This document shows positions 53,751 through 63,468 of a stretch of 64,000 bases of DNA, piece after piece. The DNA lies in contig CP128433.1 of assembly GCA_032615215.1 (NCBI GenBank), forward strand, positions 248,001 to 312,000, read 5' to 3'. Source of the DNA: Microbulbifer sp. MKSA007. Lineage in GTDB: Bacteria; Pseudomonadota; Gammaproteobacteria; Pseudomonadales; Cellvibrionaceae. Under the pieces are notes generated by a model. It was not told the origin of the DNA. It did not search any database and saw only the letters and a program-made list of their open reading frames with translations. Both the position numbers and the translations under genes were made by a program. Every line of letters starts with the position of its first letter. Within the stretch, counting starts at the first letter, position 1.

Positions 53751-55298
53751 ATGAAAGTTAGAGCCCAGATAGGCATGGTGCTGAACCTCGATAAATGTAT
53801 CGGCTGTCACACCTGCTCGGTGACCTGTAAAAATGTGTGGACCTCCCGTGAGGGGGTTGAATACGCCTGGTTCAATAACGTCGAGACCAAACCCGGTGTT
53901 GGCTACCCCAAAGAGTGGGAGAACCAGGACAAATGGAACGGCGGCTGGACTCGCAAGAAGAACGGTAAATTGCAGCCGAAGATTGGTGGCAAGCACCGCG
54001 TACTAGCCAACCTGTTCGGCAACCCGGATATGCCGGAGATCGACGACTACTACGAGCCGTTCGACTTCGACTACCAGAACCTGCACAAGGCTCCGGAGCA
54101 GAAGCACCAACCGGTAGCCCGCCCGCGCTCGCTGATTACTGGCGAGCGCATGGAAAAAATCGAATGGGGCCCCAACTGGGAAGAGATTCTCGGCACCGAA
54201 TTCGAGAAGCGTAAAAAGGACAAAAACTTCGAGCAGGTGCAGGCCGACATTTACGGTGAATTTGAAAATACCTTCATGATGTACCTGCCGCGCCTGTGCG
54301 AACACTGCCTCAACCCGGCCTGTGTTTCTGCGTGCCCCAGCGGTGCCATCTACAAGCGCGAAGAGGACGGCATTGTTCTGATCGATCAGGACAAATGTCG
54401 CGGCTGGCGCATGTGCGTATCCGCCTGCCCCTACAAGAAGATCTACTACAACTGGAAAACCGGTAAATCTGAGAAGTGTATCTTCTGTTACCCACGTATC
54501 GAGGCGGGTCAGCCAACCATCTGCTCCGAGACCTGTGTAGGCCGTATCCGCTACCTGGGCGTACTGCTCTATGACGCAGACCGCATTGAGGAAGCCGCTT
54601 CTGTAGAAGACGAAAAAGCGCTCTACCAGGCCCAGTGCGATATCTTCCTCGACCCCAGCGATCCCAAGGTCCAGGAAGCTGCCCGCGCTGAAGGTATCCC
54701 CGAAGCCTGGCTCGAAGCTGCGCAGAAATCTCCGGTGTACAAGATGGCCATCGACTGGCAGATCGCCCTGCCGCTGCACCCGGAATACCGCACCCTGCCC
54801 ATGGTTTGGTATGTGCCACCCCTGTCTCCGATCCAGAACGCAGTGCAGGCCGGCCAAGTGGAAACCGTTACCGTGGGTCGCGGCGCCGAGATCCCCGATC
54901 TCTCCACCCTGCGTATCCCGCTGCAATACCTGGCCAACCTGCTCACCGCCGGCGACGAGAAGCCAGTGGCCCGTGCCCTGGAACGCATGATTGTGATGCG
55001 CGCCTATATGCGTGGCATCCATGTGGACGGCATTCAGGAGCGCGAATTGCTGGAAGAGGCTGGCCTGACCGTAGCCCAGGTAGAAGAGATGTATCGCTAC
55101 ATGGCACTGGCCAATTACGAGGATCGCTTCGTGGTGCCCTCAAGCCATAAGGCCTACGCCGAAAACGCCTACGACATGAAGTCCTCCTGTGGTTTCAGCT
55201 TCGGCAACGGCTGTAGCACCGGCAACGACAGCACCAATATTTTCGGTGGCAAGCAGCACGCAGTGCGCGAAGTAATACCCGCCAAAGTAGTCGACTAA
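53751..55298 (+). CDS. narH: respiratory nitrate reductase, beta (iron-sulfur) subunit
   Basis: 515 residues. Ferredoxin-like clusters CIGCHTCSVTC, CEHCLNPACVSAC, the NarH-specific CRGWRMCVSACP (Trp in the 3Fe-4S site) and CIFCYPRIEAG. It carries electrons from NarI heme to NarG. Starts two bases after narG. Confidence 0.97.
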   Translation: MKVRAQIGMVLNLDKCIGCHTCSVTCKNVWTSREGVEYAWFNNVETKPGVGYPKEWENQDKWNGGWTRKKNGKLQPKIGGKHRVLANLFGNPDMPEIDDYYEPFDFDYQNLHKAPEQKHQPVARPRSLITGERMEKIEWGPNWEEILGTEFEKRKKDKNFEQVQADIYGEFENTFMMYLPRLCEHCLNPACVSACPSGAIYKREEDGIVLIDQDKCRGWRMCVSACPYKKIYYNWKTGKSEKCIFCYPRIEAGQPTICSETCVGRIRYLGVLLYDADRIEEAASVEDEKALYQAQCDIFLDPSDPKVQEAARAEGIPEAWLEAAQKSPVYKMAIDWQIALPLHPEYRTLPMVWYVPPLSPIQNAVQAGQVETVTVGRGAEIPDLSTLRIPLQYLANLLTAGDEKPVARALERMIVMRAYMRGIHVDGIQERELLEEAGLTVAQVEEMYRYMALANYEDRFVVPSSHKAYAENAYDMKSSCGFSFGNGCSTGNDSTNIFGGKQHAVREVIPAKVVD

Positions 55299-55317
55299 GG
55301 TCGAGCGGAGAATACCG

Positions 55318-56040
55318 ATGAAAGTACTAAACCTGATCGCCCGCCTGCTGGATTACCCGTCCGATGAGCTGGTGGCGCACCTGGATGAGCTGACCAGCTG
55401 GTTGGCTGAATCCGAGGATCTGGATGCTCCGTTGCGCGACAAGCTGCTGGCATTTATCTCCCATTACGAGCGTATGGATGCGCTCGATTGGCAGAGCGAA
55501 TACGACGGTCTGTTCGAGCGCGGCCGCGCTGTATCCCTGCATATCTTCGAGCATATCCACGGCGAATCCCGTGATCGCGGGCAAGCCATGGTAGACCTGA
55601 CCGCGCGCTATCGCAGCGCCGGCCTTGAGCTGAATGAGCGCGAACTGCCGGATTACCTGCCCACCTACTTAGAGTTCTGTGCCACCCAGGGGGAAGCAGC
55701 CTACGGCTGGGTTCACGATATTACCCATGTGATAGCCCTGTTGAGCGCGCGTCTGTCCAAGCGTGAGAGTCCCTATCACCTGCTGATGGATGCGCTCTTG
55801 CAGATGGCCGGGGTATATGTCGATCTGACAGCACTCAAGGAAGAAGTCGCCAACGAAGAACGTGACGATACCCCCGAGGCGCTGGACAAGATCTGGGAGG
55901 AAGAGGCCGTTAGCTTTAGCGGCGCCAACAATTGCGACCAGTCAATAACGCGGCCCAGCAATGCGCAGCTGCGCGACGGCCAGCCCCTTAACTGGGCCAA
56001 CGCCGCGCAGAATTCTGCCCAGCCCGCACCACAGGAGTAA
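55318..56040 (+). CDS. narJ: nitrate reductase molybdenum cofactor assembly chaperone
   Basis: 240 residues of the NarJ/TorD helical chaperone type: YPSDELVAHLDEL, RDRGQAMVDL, LPDYLPTYLEF. It holds apo-NarG until cofactor loading and membrane docking. 19 bases after narH with its own GGAG site. Confidence 0.93.
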   Translation: MKVLNLIARLLDYPSDELVAHLDELTSWLAESEDLDAPLRDKLLAFISHYERMDALDWQSEYDGLFERGRAVSLHIFEHIHGESRDRGQAMVDLTARYRSAGLELNERELPDYLPTYLEFCATQGEAAYGWVHDITHVIALLSARLSKRESPYHLLMDALLQMAGVYVDLTALKEEVANEERDDTPEALDKIWEEEAVSFSGANNCDQSITRPSNAQLRDGQPLNWANAAQNSAQPAPQE

Positions 56041-56044
56041 CAAG

Positions 56045-56734
56045 ATGAACTATCTGAATACGCTGCTCTTCGCCATCTATCCCTTTGTCGCCCTCACGGT
56101 ATTTCTGGTGGGTAGCCTGATCCGCTACGACCGCGACCAGTACACTTGGCGCACCGGCTCCAGTCAGTTGTTGGAGCGCAAGCAATTGCGCATCGGCAGT
56201 TACCTGTTCCATATCGGGGTGATCGCCATTCTCGCGGGCCACTTTGTCGGCCTACTCACACCCAAAGCGGTGTGGCACTTCCTCGGCATTGAAGCTTCCA
56301 CCAAGCAGATGATGGCAATGGGGATCGGTGGTTTCTTCGGGGTGATCTGTTTTATCGGTCTCACTATTCTGGTTAAGCGCCGCCTCACCAACAAGCGCGT
56401 ACGCGCCACCACTTCCAAAATGGACTTGGCCATACTGCTGATGCTCTACGCGCAATTGATCCTCGGCCTGATCAGTATTGTGGTATCTGCCGGCCATATG
56501 GACGGTGCTGAAATGCTCAAACTGATGGCTTGGGCTCAGTCCATTGTCACGCTAGATGGTGCCGGTGCAGCTGCTGCAATCAGCGGAGTGAACATCATTT
56601 ACAAGCTGCATATTTTCCTCGGCATGACCCTGTTCCTGCTGTTCCCCTTCAGCCGCCTGGTACACGTATGGAGTGTTCCAGTGCAGTACTTCCGCCGCAA
56701 TTACCAGGTAGTTCGCGCCAAAGCCGCGCGTTAA
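56045..56734 (+). CDS. narI: respiratory nitrate reductase, gamma (cytochrome b) subunit
   Basis: 229 residues from ATG 56045; a longer frame overlaps narJ and is unlikely. Five membrane helices with heme-ligand His residues in HIGVIAILAGHFVG and KLHIFLGMTLFLLFPFSRLVHV. Takes electrons from quinol. Four bases after narJ. Confidence 0.95.
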   Translation: MNYLNTLLFAIYPFVALTVFLVGSLIRYDRDQYTWRTGSSQLLERKQLRIGSYLFHIGVIAILAGHFVGLLTPKAVWHFLGIEASTKQMMAMGIGGFFGVICFIGLTILVKRRLTNKRVRATTSKMDLAILLMLYAQLILGLISIVVSAGHMDGAEMLKLMAWAQSIVTLDGAGAAAAISGVNIIYKLHIFLGMTLFLLFPFSRLVHVWSVPVQYFRRNYQVVRAKAAR

Positions 56735-56752
56735 TCCCTGTAACTATTAAAT

Positions 56753-56771
56753 GGCCCGCCATGAGCGGGCC
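56753..56771 (+). terminator. stem-loop between narI and the isomerase gene
   Basis: GGCCCGC (56753-56759) and GCGGGCC (56765-56771). No T run; likely an mRNA-stability or attenuation hairpin. Confidence 0.45.
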
Positions 56772-56788
56772 CAGTGTGGAGTTGAGTC

Positions 56789-57613
56789 ATGAATACATTA
56801 CTGGCCACTGATGCTGCCGGCGGCGAATTTGAGATGGCCGAGGTAGTGGCCGTTAACGGAACTGAAATCCCCGCCGACCTGATCTACCAAGAGATGCAAT
56901 ACCAGCCTGCCGATTCTCCGCGTCAGGCGATTTACTGCGCCGCACGCGCTCTGGTTATCGGCTGGCTTTTACGAGATCGAGCCGCAGGGCAGGGGCTCTG
57001 CGCTGCCGACGAAGACTTGCACAGTGAGGCTTTCGATCGCGCAGTCTCAGATCTATTAAAAGGTGAGCTACAGGTGAACCCGGCAACCGACGCCGAGTGC
57101 CGCGCGTACTTCGAAGCCCACCCGTATAAGTTCCGCTCCGATCCCCTCGCAGAAGTACGCCATATCCTGATCCCGGCTGCACCGGATGACTCCGAGGCCT
57201 GCGCCAAGGCACGTACCGCAGCCGAGAATATGCTGGAACAGATTCGCGCCGACTCCAATCCGCTGCAATCTTTCGCTCGTTTAGCCCAATCCCACTCAGC
57301 CTGCTCCTCCTCCGAGGCCGGCGGTAGCCTCGGCCAGGTCGGGCGCGGTGACACCGTTGCCTCCTTCGAGCGCGCAGTGTTCGAGCAGGGCACCGGTTTG
57401 GTAGCGGAACCCGTGGAGACTCCCTACGGCGTGCACCTGATTTATGTGGAGCAATGCGAAGCGGGCCGCCCGCTGGAATACGAATATGTCTCGGAGCGCA
57501 TCGAGGAATACCTGACCGAAAAACGCCGCCGCCAGATGACCAGCGATTACCTGCAACAAATGGTGCAGGCCGCGCAAATCTCCGGCCTCGATTTATCGGG
57601 GGAGGCTCACTGA
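56789..57613 (+). CDS. PpiC-type (parvulin) peptidyl-prolyl isomerase of the nar operon
   Basis: 274 residues. No signal peptide, so cytoplasmic. N-terminal helical region, then a parvulin domain: AEVRHILIPA, AGGSLGQVGRGD, VETPYGVHLIYV. NifM-like isomerases often follow narI in pseudomonads and may aid nitrate-reductase folding. Followed after one base by the carbonic anhydrase gene. Confidence 0.85.
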   Translation: MNTLLATDAAGGEFEMAEVVAVNGTEIPADLIYQEMQYQPADSPRQAIYCAARALVIGWLLRDRAAGQGLCAADEDLHSEAFDRAVSDLLKGELQVNPATDAECRAYFEAHPYKFRSDPLAEVRHILIPAAPDDSEACAKARTAAENMLEQIRADSNPLQSFARLAQSHSACSSSEAGGSLGQVGRGDTVASFERAVFEQGTGLVAEPVETPYGVHLIYVEQCEAGRPLEYEYVSERIEEYLTEKRRRQMTSDYLQQMVQAAQISGLDLSGEAH

Positions 57614-57614
57614 G

Positions 57615-58262
57615 GTGGCAGAGATCCGCCAACTGTTCGCACGCAACCGCGCCTGGGCAGAGGATAGGACGGCGCAGGACCCGCAGTTTTTCCAACGCCT
57701 GAGCCGCCTACAGGTTCCCAAGTATTTATGGATCGGCTGCTCTGACTCCCGAGTGCCCGCCAACGAGATTGTGGGCATGGCACCGGGGGAGCTGTTCGTA
57801 CACCGCAATATCGCCAACGTGGTAGTACACACAGACTTTAATTGCCTCTCGGTACTGCAATACGCCGTGGAAGTACTCAAGGTGGAACACGTGGTGGTGT
57901 GTGGCCACTATGGTTGCGGCGGAGTACAGGCCGCCATGGGCCACAGCGAATGTGGCCTGGTGGATAATTGGCTGCGCCATATCAAGGATGTCTACGCCCG
58001 CCACAGGCAAGAGCTGGAATCCCTCGATAAAGAATCACGCTCAGCGCGCCTTTGTGAATTGAATGTAATGGCACAGGTACAAAATCTGGCCATGACCAAG
58101 ATAGTCCAACACGCCTGGGACCGAGGCCAACGCCTGAGCCTGCACGGCTGGATCTACGATATTCGCGACGGCCTGATTAGAGATCTGGGAATGCGGATGG
58201 ACGACCGCGGCCAGGTGCCAGAGATTTATCATGTTTATGGTGAGGTGCAGGAGGAGGGGTGA
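57615..58262 (+). CDS. can: beta-class carbonic anhydrase
   Basis: 215 residues, GTG start 57615 with GGGAGG at 57599-57604; stop of the isomerase lies one base before. Zinc ligands Cys-Asp-His-Cys in GCSDSRVPANEI and HVVVCGHYGCGG. Interconverts CO2 and bicarbonate. Operon end position after the nar genes suggests a use during anaerobic growth, which is inference. Confidence 0.93.
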   Translation: MAEIRQLFARNRAWAEDRTAQDPQFFQRLSRLQVPKYLWIGCSDSRVPANEIVGMAPGELFVHRNIANVVVHTDFNCLSVLQYAVEVLKVEHVVVCGHYGCGGVQAAMGHSECGLVDNWLRHIKDVYARHRQELESLDKESRSARLCELNVMAQVQNLAMTKIVQHAWDRGQRLSLHGWIYDIRDGLIRDLGMRMDDRGQVPEIYHVYGEVQEEG

Positions 58263-59379
58263 GTTTATAACTGCTGAGACCATAAGTATAAATAGCGCAG
58301 TTGCATTTAAATATTTTTAGAAATGCAGCGTTTGATTCCACTTCGCTTCTGCTAAAGCCGACGGCTATCAGCATCAGCTGGGGCGGAGCGATACCGCCGT
58401 ATCTTTCCAAACTGCAAAGAGGGTAACCATAAATACCGTTATCCTCAATCACAGGTTCGACTCATGCTTATCTCTATTTCTTCTAACTCCCAATACTGCA
58501 CTGAGTGCAAGGCACAGCGATTAAATCCCTAATATGATAAATAAATAGCGGTTTATTACTGATATGGCCCTCAAATACCAGAATTACCCAAGCTGCGAAA
58601 TAAAGCCAATGCACTCAAGATCGCGGGATACTGGCGTAATAAGAGCTAGAGATAGATTTTGGTGAGGAGATAATCCGTTAGCAAAAATTGAAGGCCAAAC
58701 CCTAGAACGAGCTGAGTAACTTTTAGAAGTACAAAACCAAATTGATCATTTGAACATCAATTTGGATATGTGAGTTATACGCTAAAATCTCTCTTTCTCC
58801 TATTCTGCGCTTGCTGCTCCCCGTAGCACTCTGCTTTTCCTAAAACGCTACTTTCTATGCCACTTTATCGCCTGAAGTCTATCTGATTTTCGAACATCGA
58901 TAGGAGACAAAATATTTATCTTAAAACCTTCGATTACTGAAAACTCAATATTTGAAAAATATTCAAATTTAGTAACAAGAAATTAAGGATAAGCAGACAA
59001 AGATAAAGAGTTTTGCGCCCCCAGATTGTGGCTTACTTATTATAAATAAATATATTCGCGAATAAATGAAAATCATTAAGTAATTTATAAATTCATAAAA
59101 TTAATAAATATTCCCGATATTTATCCTCATGAAAAAAATATAACTAAAACTGGCATCAAATACCATGTTTATCAAAATTTGTATCCCTCCGAACTGACGA
59201 AGAAGAGCGTCTTATAGGAGTGGAGATAAGAGGACTTGGAAGTTGAATATTACTGCAGTTTAAGTGGGCCCAATTTTTTGCTTCTCCAGCGATGATTAAT
59301 GTAGATGCATTACCCGTAAGGGATGAATACTCAGCGTATTCATGCTTCTACCTATTCTAATTACTAAAAATAGGAAATA
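58263..59379. other. long gene-free AT-rich spacer
   Basis: 1,117 bases without a supported gene. Seen: an 8-bp hairpin ATGAATAC-TCAGC-GTATTCAT (59323-59343) 37 bases before the next start, possibly an operator, and a weak repeat GGTAAC..GTTATCC near 58421. The rest shows no structure. Drop in GC after the nar operon is sharp. Confidence 0.5.
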
Positions 59380-59850
59380 ATGAACATGAAAAAGATCCTT
59401 ACCGCGCTCGCCCTGGCAATTGTTAGCACCGGCGCAGCCGCTGACACCTGGTCTCCCCAAGGTACCATTGGCCTGGCCAATGTCGGTGATATAAAAGTAT
59501 CTAAGGGTATAAACCTTACTTGTGGTCTATCCGGTAGTTCTACAACAAATTCAGCAGGTAACGCCTCTGTGGGCAGCTTGTCACTGAATACTGGTTTCCT
59601 TTGTGGAGCAGTTAGCTTTACCAATCTGCCCTATACATTGGTAGGTAATGCAGGGAATACCGTTACCCTAAAAGATGTAACTGTTGCAGCTATTACCGGC
59701 AATTGTTTTGGTGATATTACCGGTAGTTTTAACCAATCTACCGGAGAAATTACTTTTAATGCCGCGGTACTCCCAAGCGTTGGTATTGGTAGCGACTGCA
59801 AAATAACCGGTACTATCTCCACAAATCCCCAGGCATCTTTCGTGCCATAA
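59380..59850 (+). CDS. small secreted protein similar to PraB (alkane-oxidation activator family)
   Basis: 156 residues, signal peptide to AAA/ADT at about residue 21. Mature part is Thr/Ser/Gly-rich beta sequence with four Cys and a PraA/PraB-like layout (FLCGAVSFTNLPYTL, AITGNCFGDITGSFN). PraB-type proteins are secreted or surface-bound and were linked to alkane growth and biofilm. Similarity is from pattern only. Followed by a terminator. Confidence 0.6.
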   Translation: MNMKKILTALALAIVSTGAAADTWSPQGTIGLANVGDIKVSKGINLTCGLSGSSTTNSAGNASVGSLSLNTGFLCGAVSFTNLPYTLVGNAGNTVTLKDVTVAAITGNCFGDITGSFNQSTGEITFNAAVLPSVGIGSDCKITGTISTNPQASFVP

Positions 59851-59876
59851 GTAACCTTTAAAAGGCCAATATCTAA

Positions 59877-59916
59877 AGTAGAGTAGTCAGAAAGTACTGG
59901 CTGCTCTACTTTTTCC
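59877..59916 (+). terminator. intrinsic terminator after the PraB-like gene
   Basis: AGTAGAGTAGTCAG (59877-59890) pairs with CTGGCTGCTCTACT (59897-59910) with two wobbles, followed by a T run. Confidence 0.85.
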
Positions 59917-60372
59917 CCGTCTGTATATTCATAAAAAACCAAGATATCTGTTTCTAAATATCAATCATTATCTGCAAAAAAATTCTTATCCTCTTTTTTT
60001 AATATGCCTGCCATTAGTTGACCCGCTCGCTTTATTAACTCGGCACGTTAATAATGTACCAAATGTACAGCTATATAGTTTTTACCCAACTATTTGTTTA
60101 TAGATTGTATAAACTTGCATTTTTGGCTCAAAGTTACTTTAGGTCTTAATAAGAAGACAATGCAGAGAGACTAGGCTATTCCCAAAATAAAGTACAATTG
60201 GGAGGTGTGTGGCTAGTCCTAGCAAACAATCATCAACCGCCCGCTACACGATTGGTCGATGATTTATATGAGTGAAAAGAAGGTTAGAAATAGAGGTGTT
60301 TTCAGGCATAGCCAGTCTGAAAAACCAGTAAGACACTATAGAACCATTAGTGTCTTACTGGAAATATAAAAA
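59917..60372. other. AT-rich spacer between convergent genes
   Basis: 456 bases, no gene. Ends with the TonB-receptor terminator at 60325-60361. Nothing else supported. Confidence 0.45.
60325..60361 (-). terminator. intrinsic terminator of the TonB-dependent receptor gene
   Basis: CCAGTAAGACACTA (60325-60338) and TAGTGTCTTACTGG (60348-60361) pair perfectly over a 9-nt loop and, read on the minus strand, are followed by a T run. Confidence 0.92.
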
Positions 60373-63300
60373 TTAGAAACGCTTATTTAGACTAAAGCCT
60401 ATAATACGCGGATCCAGGGTGAATACATTGGTAGTAAGGCCGGAGTCATCACTATTGGTAAAGGCGCTTGTGATAGGCGTATCATCAAAGATATTTTTCA
60501 CATATAACTGCACTTGCAATTCTGATTCCGGATGAGTAAGGGTCGCTGATGCATTGAAGTTATCCCAGGCTTTTAAGCGGTCATACTCGGTATTATAAAC
60601 CCGCGCATAACTCTCAGACTGTCGATAGTAATCGGCACGTAAAGCTAATTCCCAATCTGAAAGGGGAATGACATGCTCCACTGCTAAGTTAAACGTTAAC
60701 TTAGGAGCATTTGGTAGTTCATTGCCACTTAGATCAGCAGAAAAACCGCGCCCGCCATTGGGGGCATCAGTAAGTGGATTATATTCGCCCAGATCGTAAC
60801 CGAAAAGAGCCAGCATTTGATCCCATCGGAAATTTGGATTTTCAATAGAATCAGAGTAAACGCCCCATTGCTGTGAGCCCGCACATAATGCCCAAAGGGG
60901 GACTACACCAAAAAATCCTTCCAAGGCAGTCATAGCAGCTTCTACATATTCTACCGGAGCAATACAGTTGGAAGGTACCTGTAAGCTAGGCCGCAGAACT
61001 GTCCAGTCTTCATTTCCCTGGGTGCGGTCCATAACATCTATAGATTCCTCCCCTTCTGCTATGCGGGTTCTCAAGTAACCCACATTCATATTCATCCTGG
61101 TGCTCTCTGTCATTTGCCATGCCAGCTCTAACTCCAGTCCCATACTTTCTGCATCAAAGTTTTCATTTAATGCGATACGATCAACAATCTGGGAAACCTG
61201 GTAATCGGTATAGTCGTAATAGAAAGCTGTTGCATTTAAGTTTAAACGGCCATCAAGCAAAACATTCTTGGTACCGAACTCAAGGGAATTTACAAATTCA
61301 GGTTCAAAAGTATTAGGTAAATCTTGGTATTGAACCCGCGCTGGATCAATCACCGCACGTGGAGGGTTAGAACCGCCTCCTTTATAACCGTGGGCAAAAG
61401 AAACGTAGAACATAGTATCATCGCTAAAGGGAGTATCTGCTCGCCAGTCTAGCACTGCCCGCCCGGTATACTCTTGCCAATCCTGAGAAAACTCCTCACC
61501 CTCAGGATATCCCATATTGGAATAACCACCTGAGCTGCGACCTGAATAAGTATCACCATCTTCATAATAATTACCAAGTAATAACTGGCTAGGTACAGGA
61601 TTTGTGGTCTTTTCATCATTGGTATAACGTAGACCAGTGGTAAGTTTTACATCGTCAGTAATTTGCCAATATGCCTCACCAAATACAGCCCAGGAACTAG
61701 TTTCTACCAAATTACGGCTAAGAAAATAATTATGACCCATTTCATCAATATTGTTTAACGAATTAGGGTCTACATATATACAGTCATCCCCAGATAAATC
61801 TGTGGCGGGGTCAATGCAATTTATCGGAATGATATTGCCATCTTCATCGTATCCCCGACTGTAAACATATTCAGAAATCATGGTGAACATGTTATTAAAA
61901 ACAAAGTAATCATCCTGGGTTTCAAAATTCAGGTAGTTTGCACCAACGGAGAAATTCCAGGGGCCATCAAAAGCTGTTTGCAAACGGAACTCCTGACTCC
62001 ACTGTTCATTATCAGAGCGGCTTATATCTACTGCCAAAATACCATCAGAGTCACCGAGTTGTGGGTCGGTGTAAATTCCTCCAGGTGTAGGGCCTAATGC
62101 CCAACTATCACCAAGTTCTGCTGAGTCAGTAAAGACCGCGCCAGTTGTAAAACGATTATAGTCCTGAGAGGAGTAGTAATCGTCCTTAGCATAGGTAGAC
62201 TGAGAATAAAATGTCAGAGTATCAGATAAAGCCCATTCAAAATTCAGTTGTACTAAATCATTTTCTGCACGAAATACTGGGTCAAAACTAGTGGATATTT
62301 CACGTAAATCACGTGATTGATCAACCCCACTGTAGGGATTTGGGAGGTTTGTGAGACTACCATCTTGAAAAAGATTTGGGTGGATAAGCATTGTCGGTGC
62401 AACTATATAAGCAAGGCCAGCCCCATTGGGTGCACTAAAAGCATCACTACTATATAGCGAGCTAGGCAAACAGCCCTGACTTGTCATTGCTTGAGTAAAC
62501 TGTGTTGTTTCTGTATCACCGACCATTGCATCACCGGGGTCAGTAGTACAAAGCTGCTTACCGGTGCGGGATCGCTTGTCATCTTCATCAAAGTGTTGCC
62601 AAATCAAATTAGCATTAAACTTATCACTGGGAGTCCATTCAAAAATGGCACGCGTGGAGTAGAGATCCCGGTCGTTAACATCATTCTTGGTATAAGTATT
62701 GTAATCAAAGCCATCCCGCTTGGTCATGGCTCCAGAAAAGCGGAAAGCCATAGTTTCACCCAGCGGTATATTCAACATACCCTTGGTACGCTTACTATTA
62801 TAATTGCCCACTTCAACCTCAATCTCTGAGGCGAATTCATCTTCCGGCATGATTGGTAACATATTAACCACACCAGCAGTGGCGTTACGACCATATAATG
62901 TGCCCTGAGGGCCACGCAGAACTTCTACCCGCTGTACATCAAAAAATTCCTGCTCAAACAGACGATTCCTGATTAAAGAAGCATTATTAAAACTTACTGC
63001 AACGGCAGGATCACTACTGGCAGAAATTGACTGAGTTCCCACTCCTCGAATAGAGAAATTGTATGAGCTAAAGTTTGTTTTGGAGAAGTTAACATTGGGA
63101 ACGGCTCGCAACAGTTCATTGCCCCCTTCGATCTTTAAAGCATCCATGTTATCCCCAGATAGCGCGGAGACTGCAATAGGCACATCCTGAATGCTTTCCT
63201 CAATTTTCTGTGCTGTAACCGTAACTTCTTCAATAGCCGAACCAGAATAGTTACTGGGCTTGTCCCCTTGCCCATCCTGGGCAAATGCTGCCACAGATGC

Positions 63301-63468
63301 AGTATTTATTACCAAACAGGCAATTGCCACACTGTACCAGGGGGTTGAATAGTCGTTTGGGTTTGCGGCGGGGATTGCTTGAGCAATCAAATTTTTTTGT
63401 TTACGAAGGCGCATCATCATACTGAGTTTCTCTCTCTTATGCTCACTATTATTTTTTTTCAAGGCCAA
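60373..63468 (-). CDS. TonB-dependent outer membrane receptor
   Basis: 1,031 residues if it starts at TTG 63468; ATG 63420 (MMMRLRKQ) is a good alternative. Long signal peptide ending near AAFA. TonB box-like IEEVTVTAQK, plug domain (IQDVPIAVSALSG, RVEVLRGPQGTLYGRNATAG) and a barrel ending in IIGFSLNKRF with terminal Phe. Plug motifs resemble receptors of the sphingomonad/cellvibrio type that import large carbon sources; substrate unknown. AT-richer than the nar block. Confidence 0.9.
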   Translation of the reverse strand: MALKKNNSEHKREKLSMMMRLRKQKNLIAQAIPAANPNDYSTPWYSVAIACLVINTASVAAFAQDGQGDKPSNYSGSAIEEVTVTAQKIEESIQDVPIAVSALSGDNMDALKIEGGNELLRAVPNVNFSKTNFSSYNFSIRGVGTQSISASSDPAVAVSFNNASLIRNRLFEQEFFDVQRVEVLRGPQGTLYGRNATAGVVNMLPIMPEDEFASEIEVEVGNYNSKRTKGMLNIPLGETMAFRFSGAMTKRDGFDYNTYTKNDVNDRDLYSTRAIFEWTPSDKFNANLIWQHFDEDDKRSRTGKQLCTTDPGDAMVGDTETTQFTQAMTSQGCLPSSLYSSDAFSAPNGAGLAYIVAPTMLIHPNLFQDGSLTNLPNPYSGVDQSRDLREISTSFDPVFRAENDLVQLNFEWALSDTLTFYSQSTYAKDDYYSSQDYNRFTTGAVFTDSAELGDSWALGPTPGGIYTDPQLGDSDGILAVDISRSDNEQWSQEFRLQTAFDGPWNFSVGANYLNFETQDDYFVFNNMFTMISEYVYSRGYDEDGNIIPINCIDPATDLSGDDCIYVDPNSLNNIDEMGHNYFLSRNLVETSSWAVFGEAYWQITDDVKLTTGLRYTNDEKTTNPVPSQLLLGNYYEDGDTYSGRSSGGYSNMGYPEGEEFSQDWQEYTGRAVLDWRADTPFSDDTMFYVSFAHGYKGGGSNPPRAVIDPARVQYQDLPNTFEPEFVNSLEFGTKNVLLDGRLNLNATAFYYDYTDYQVSQIVDRIALNENFDAESMGLELELAWQMTESTRMNMNVGYLRTRIAEGEESIDVMDRTQGNEDWTVLRPSLQVPSNCIAPVEYVEAAMTALEGFFGVVPLWALCAGSQQWGVYSDSIENPNFRWDQMLALFGYDLGEYNPLTDAPNGGRGFSADLSGNELPNAPKLTFNLAVEHVIPLSDWELALRADYYRQSESYARVYNTEYDRLKAWDNFNASATLTHPESELQVQLYVKNIFDDTPITSAFTNSDDSGLTTNVFTLDPRIIGFSLNKRF

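Noticed and set aside
52876..53751. A 291-residue open frame antisense to the narG 3' part
   Set aside because: Overlaps narG completely and has no domain or start signal.
54003..55022. A 339-residue open frame antisense to narH
   Set aside because: Same cause: long shadow frame in GC-rich coding DNA, no recognisable domain.
58421..58443. GGTAAC..GTTATCC as a promoter operator
   Set aside because: Imperfect, far from any gene start.
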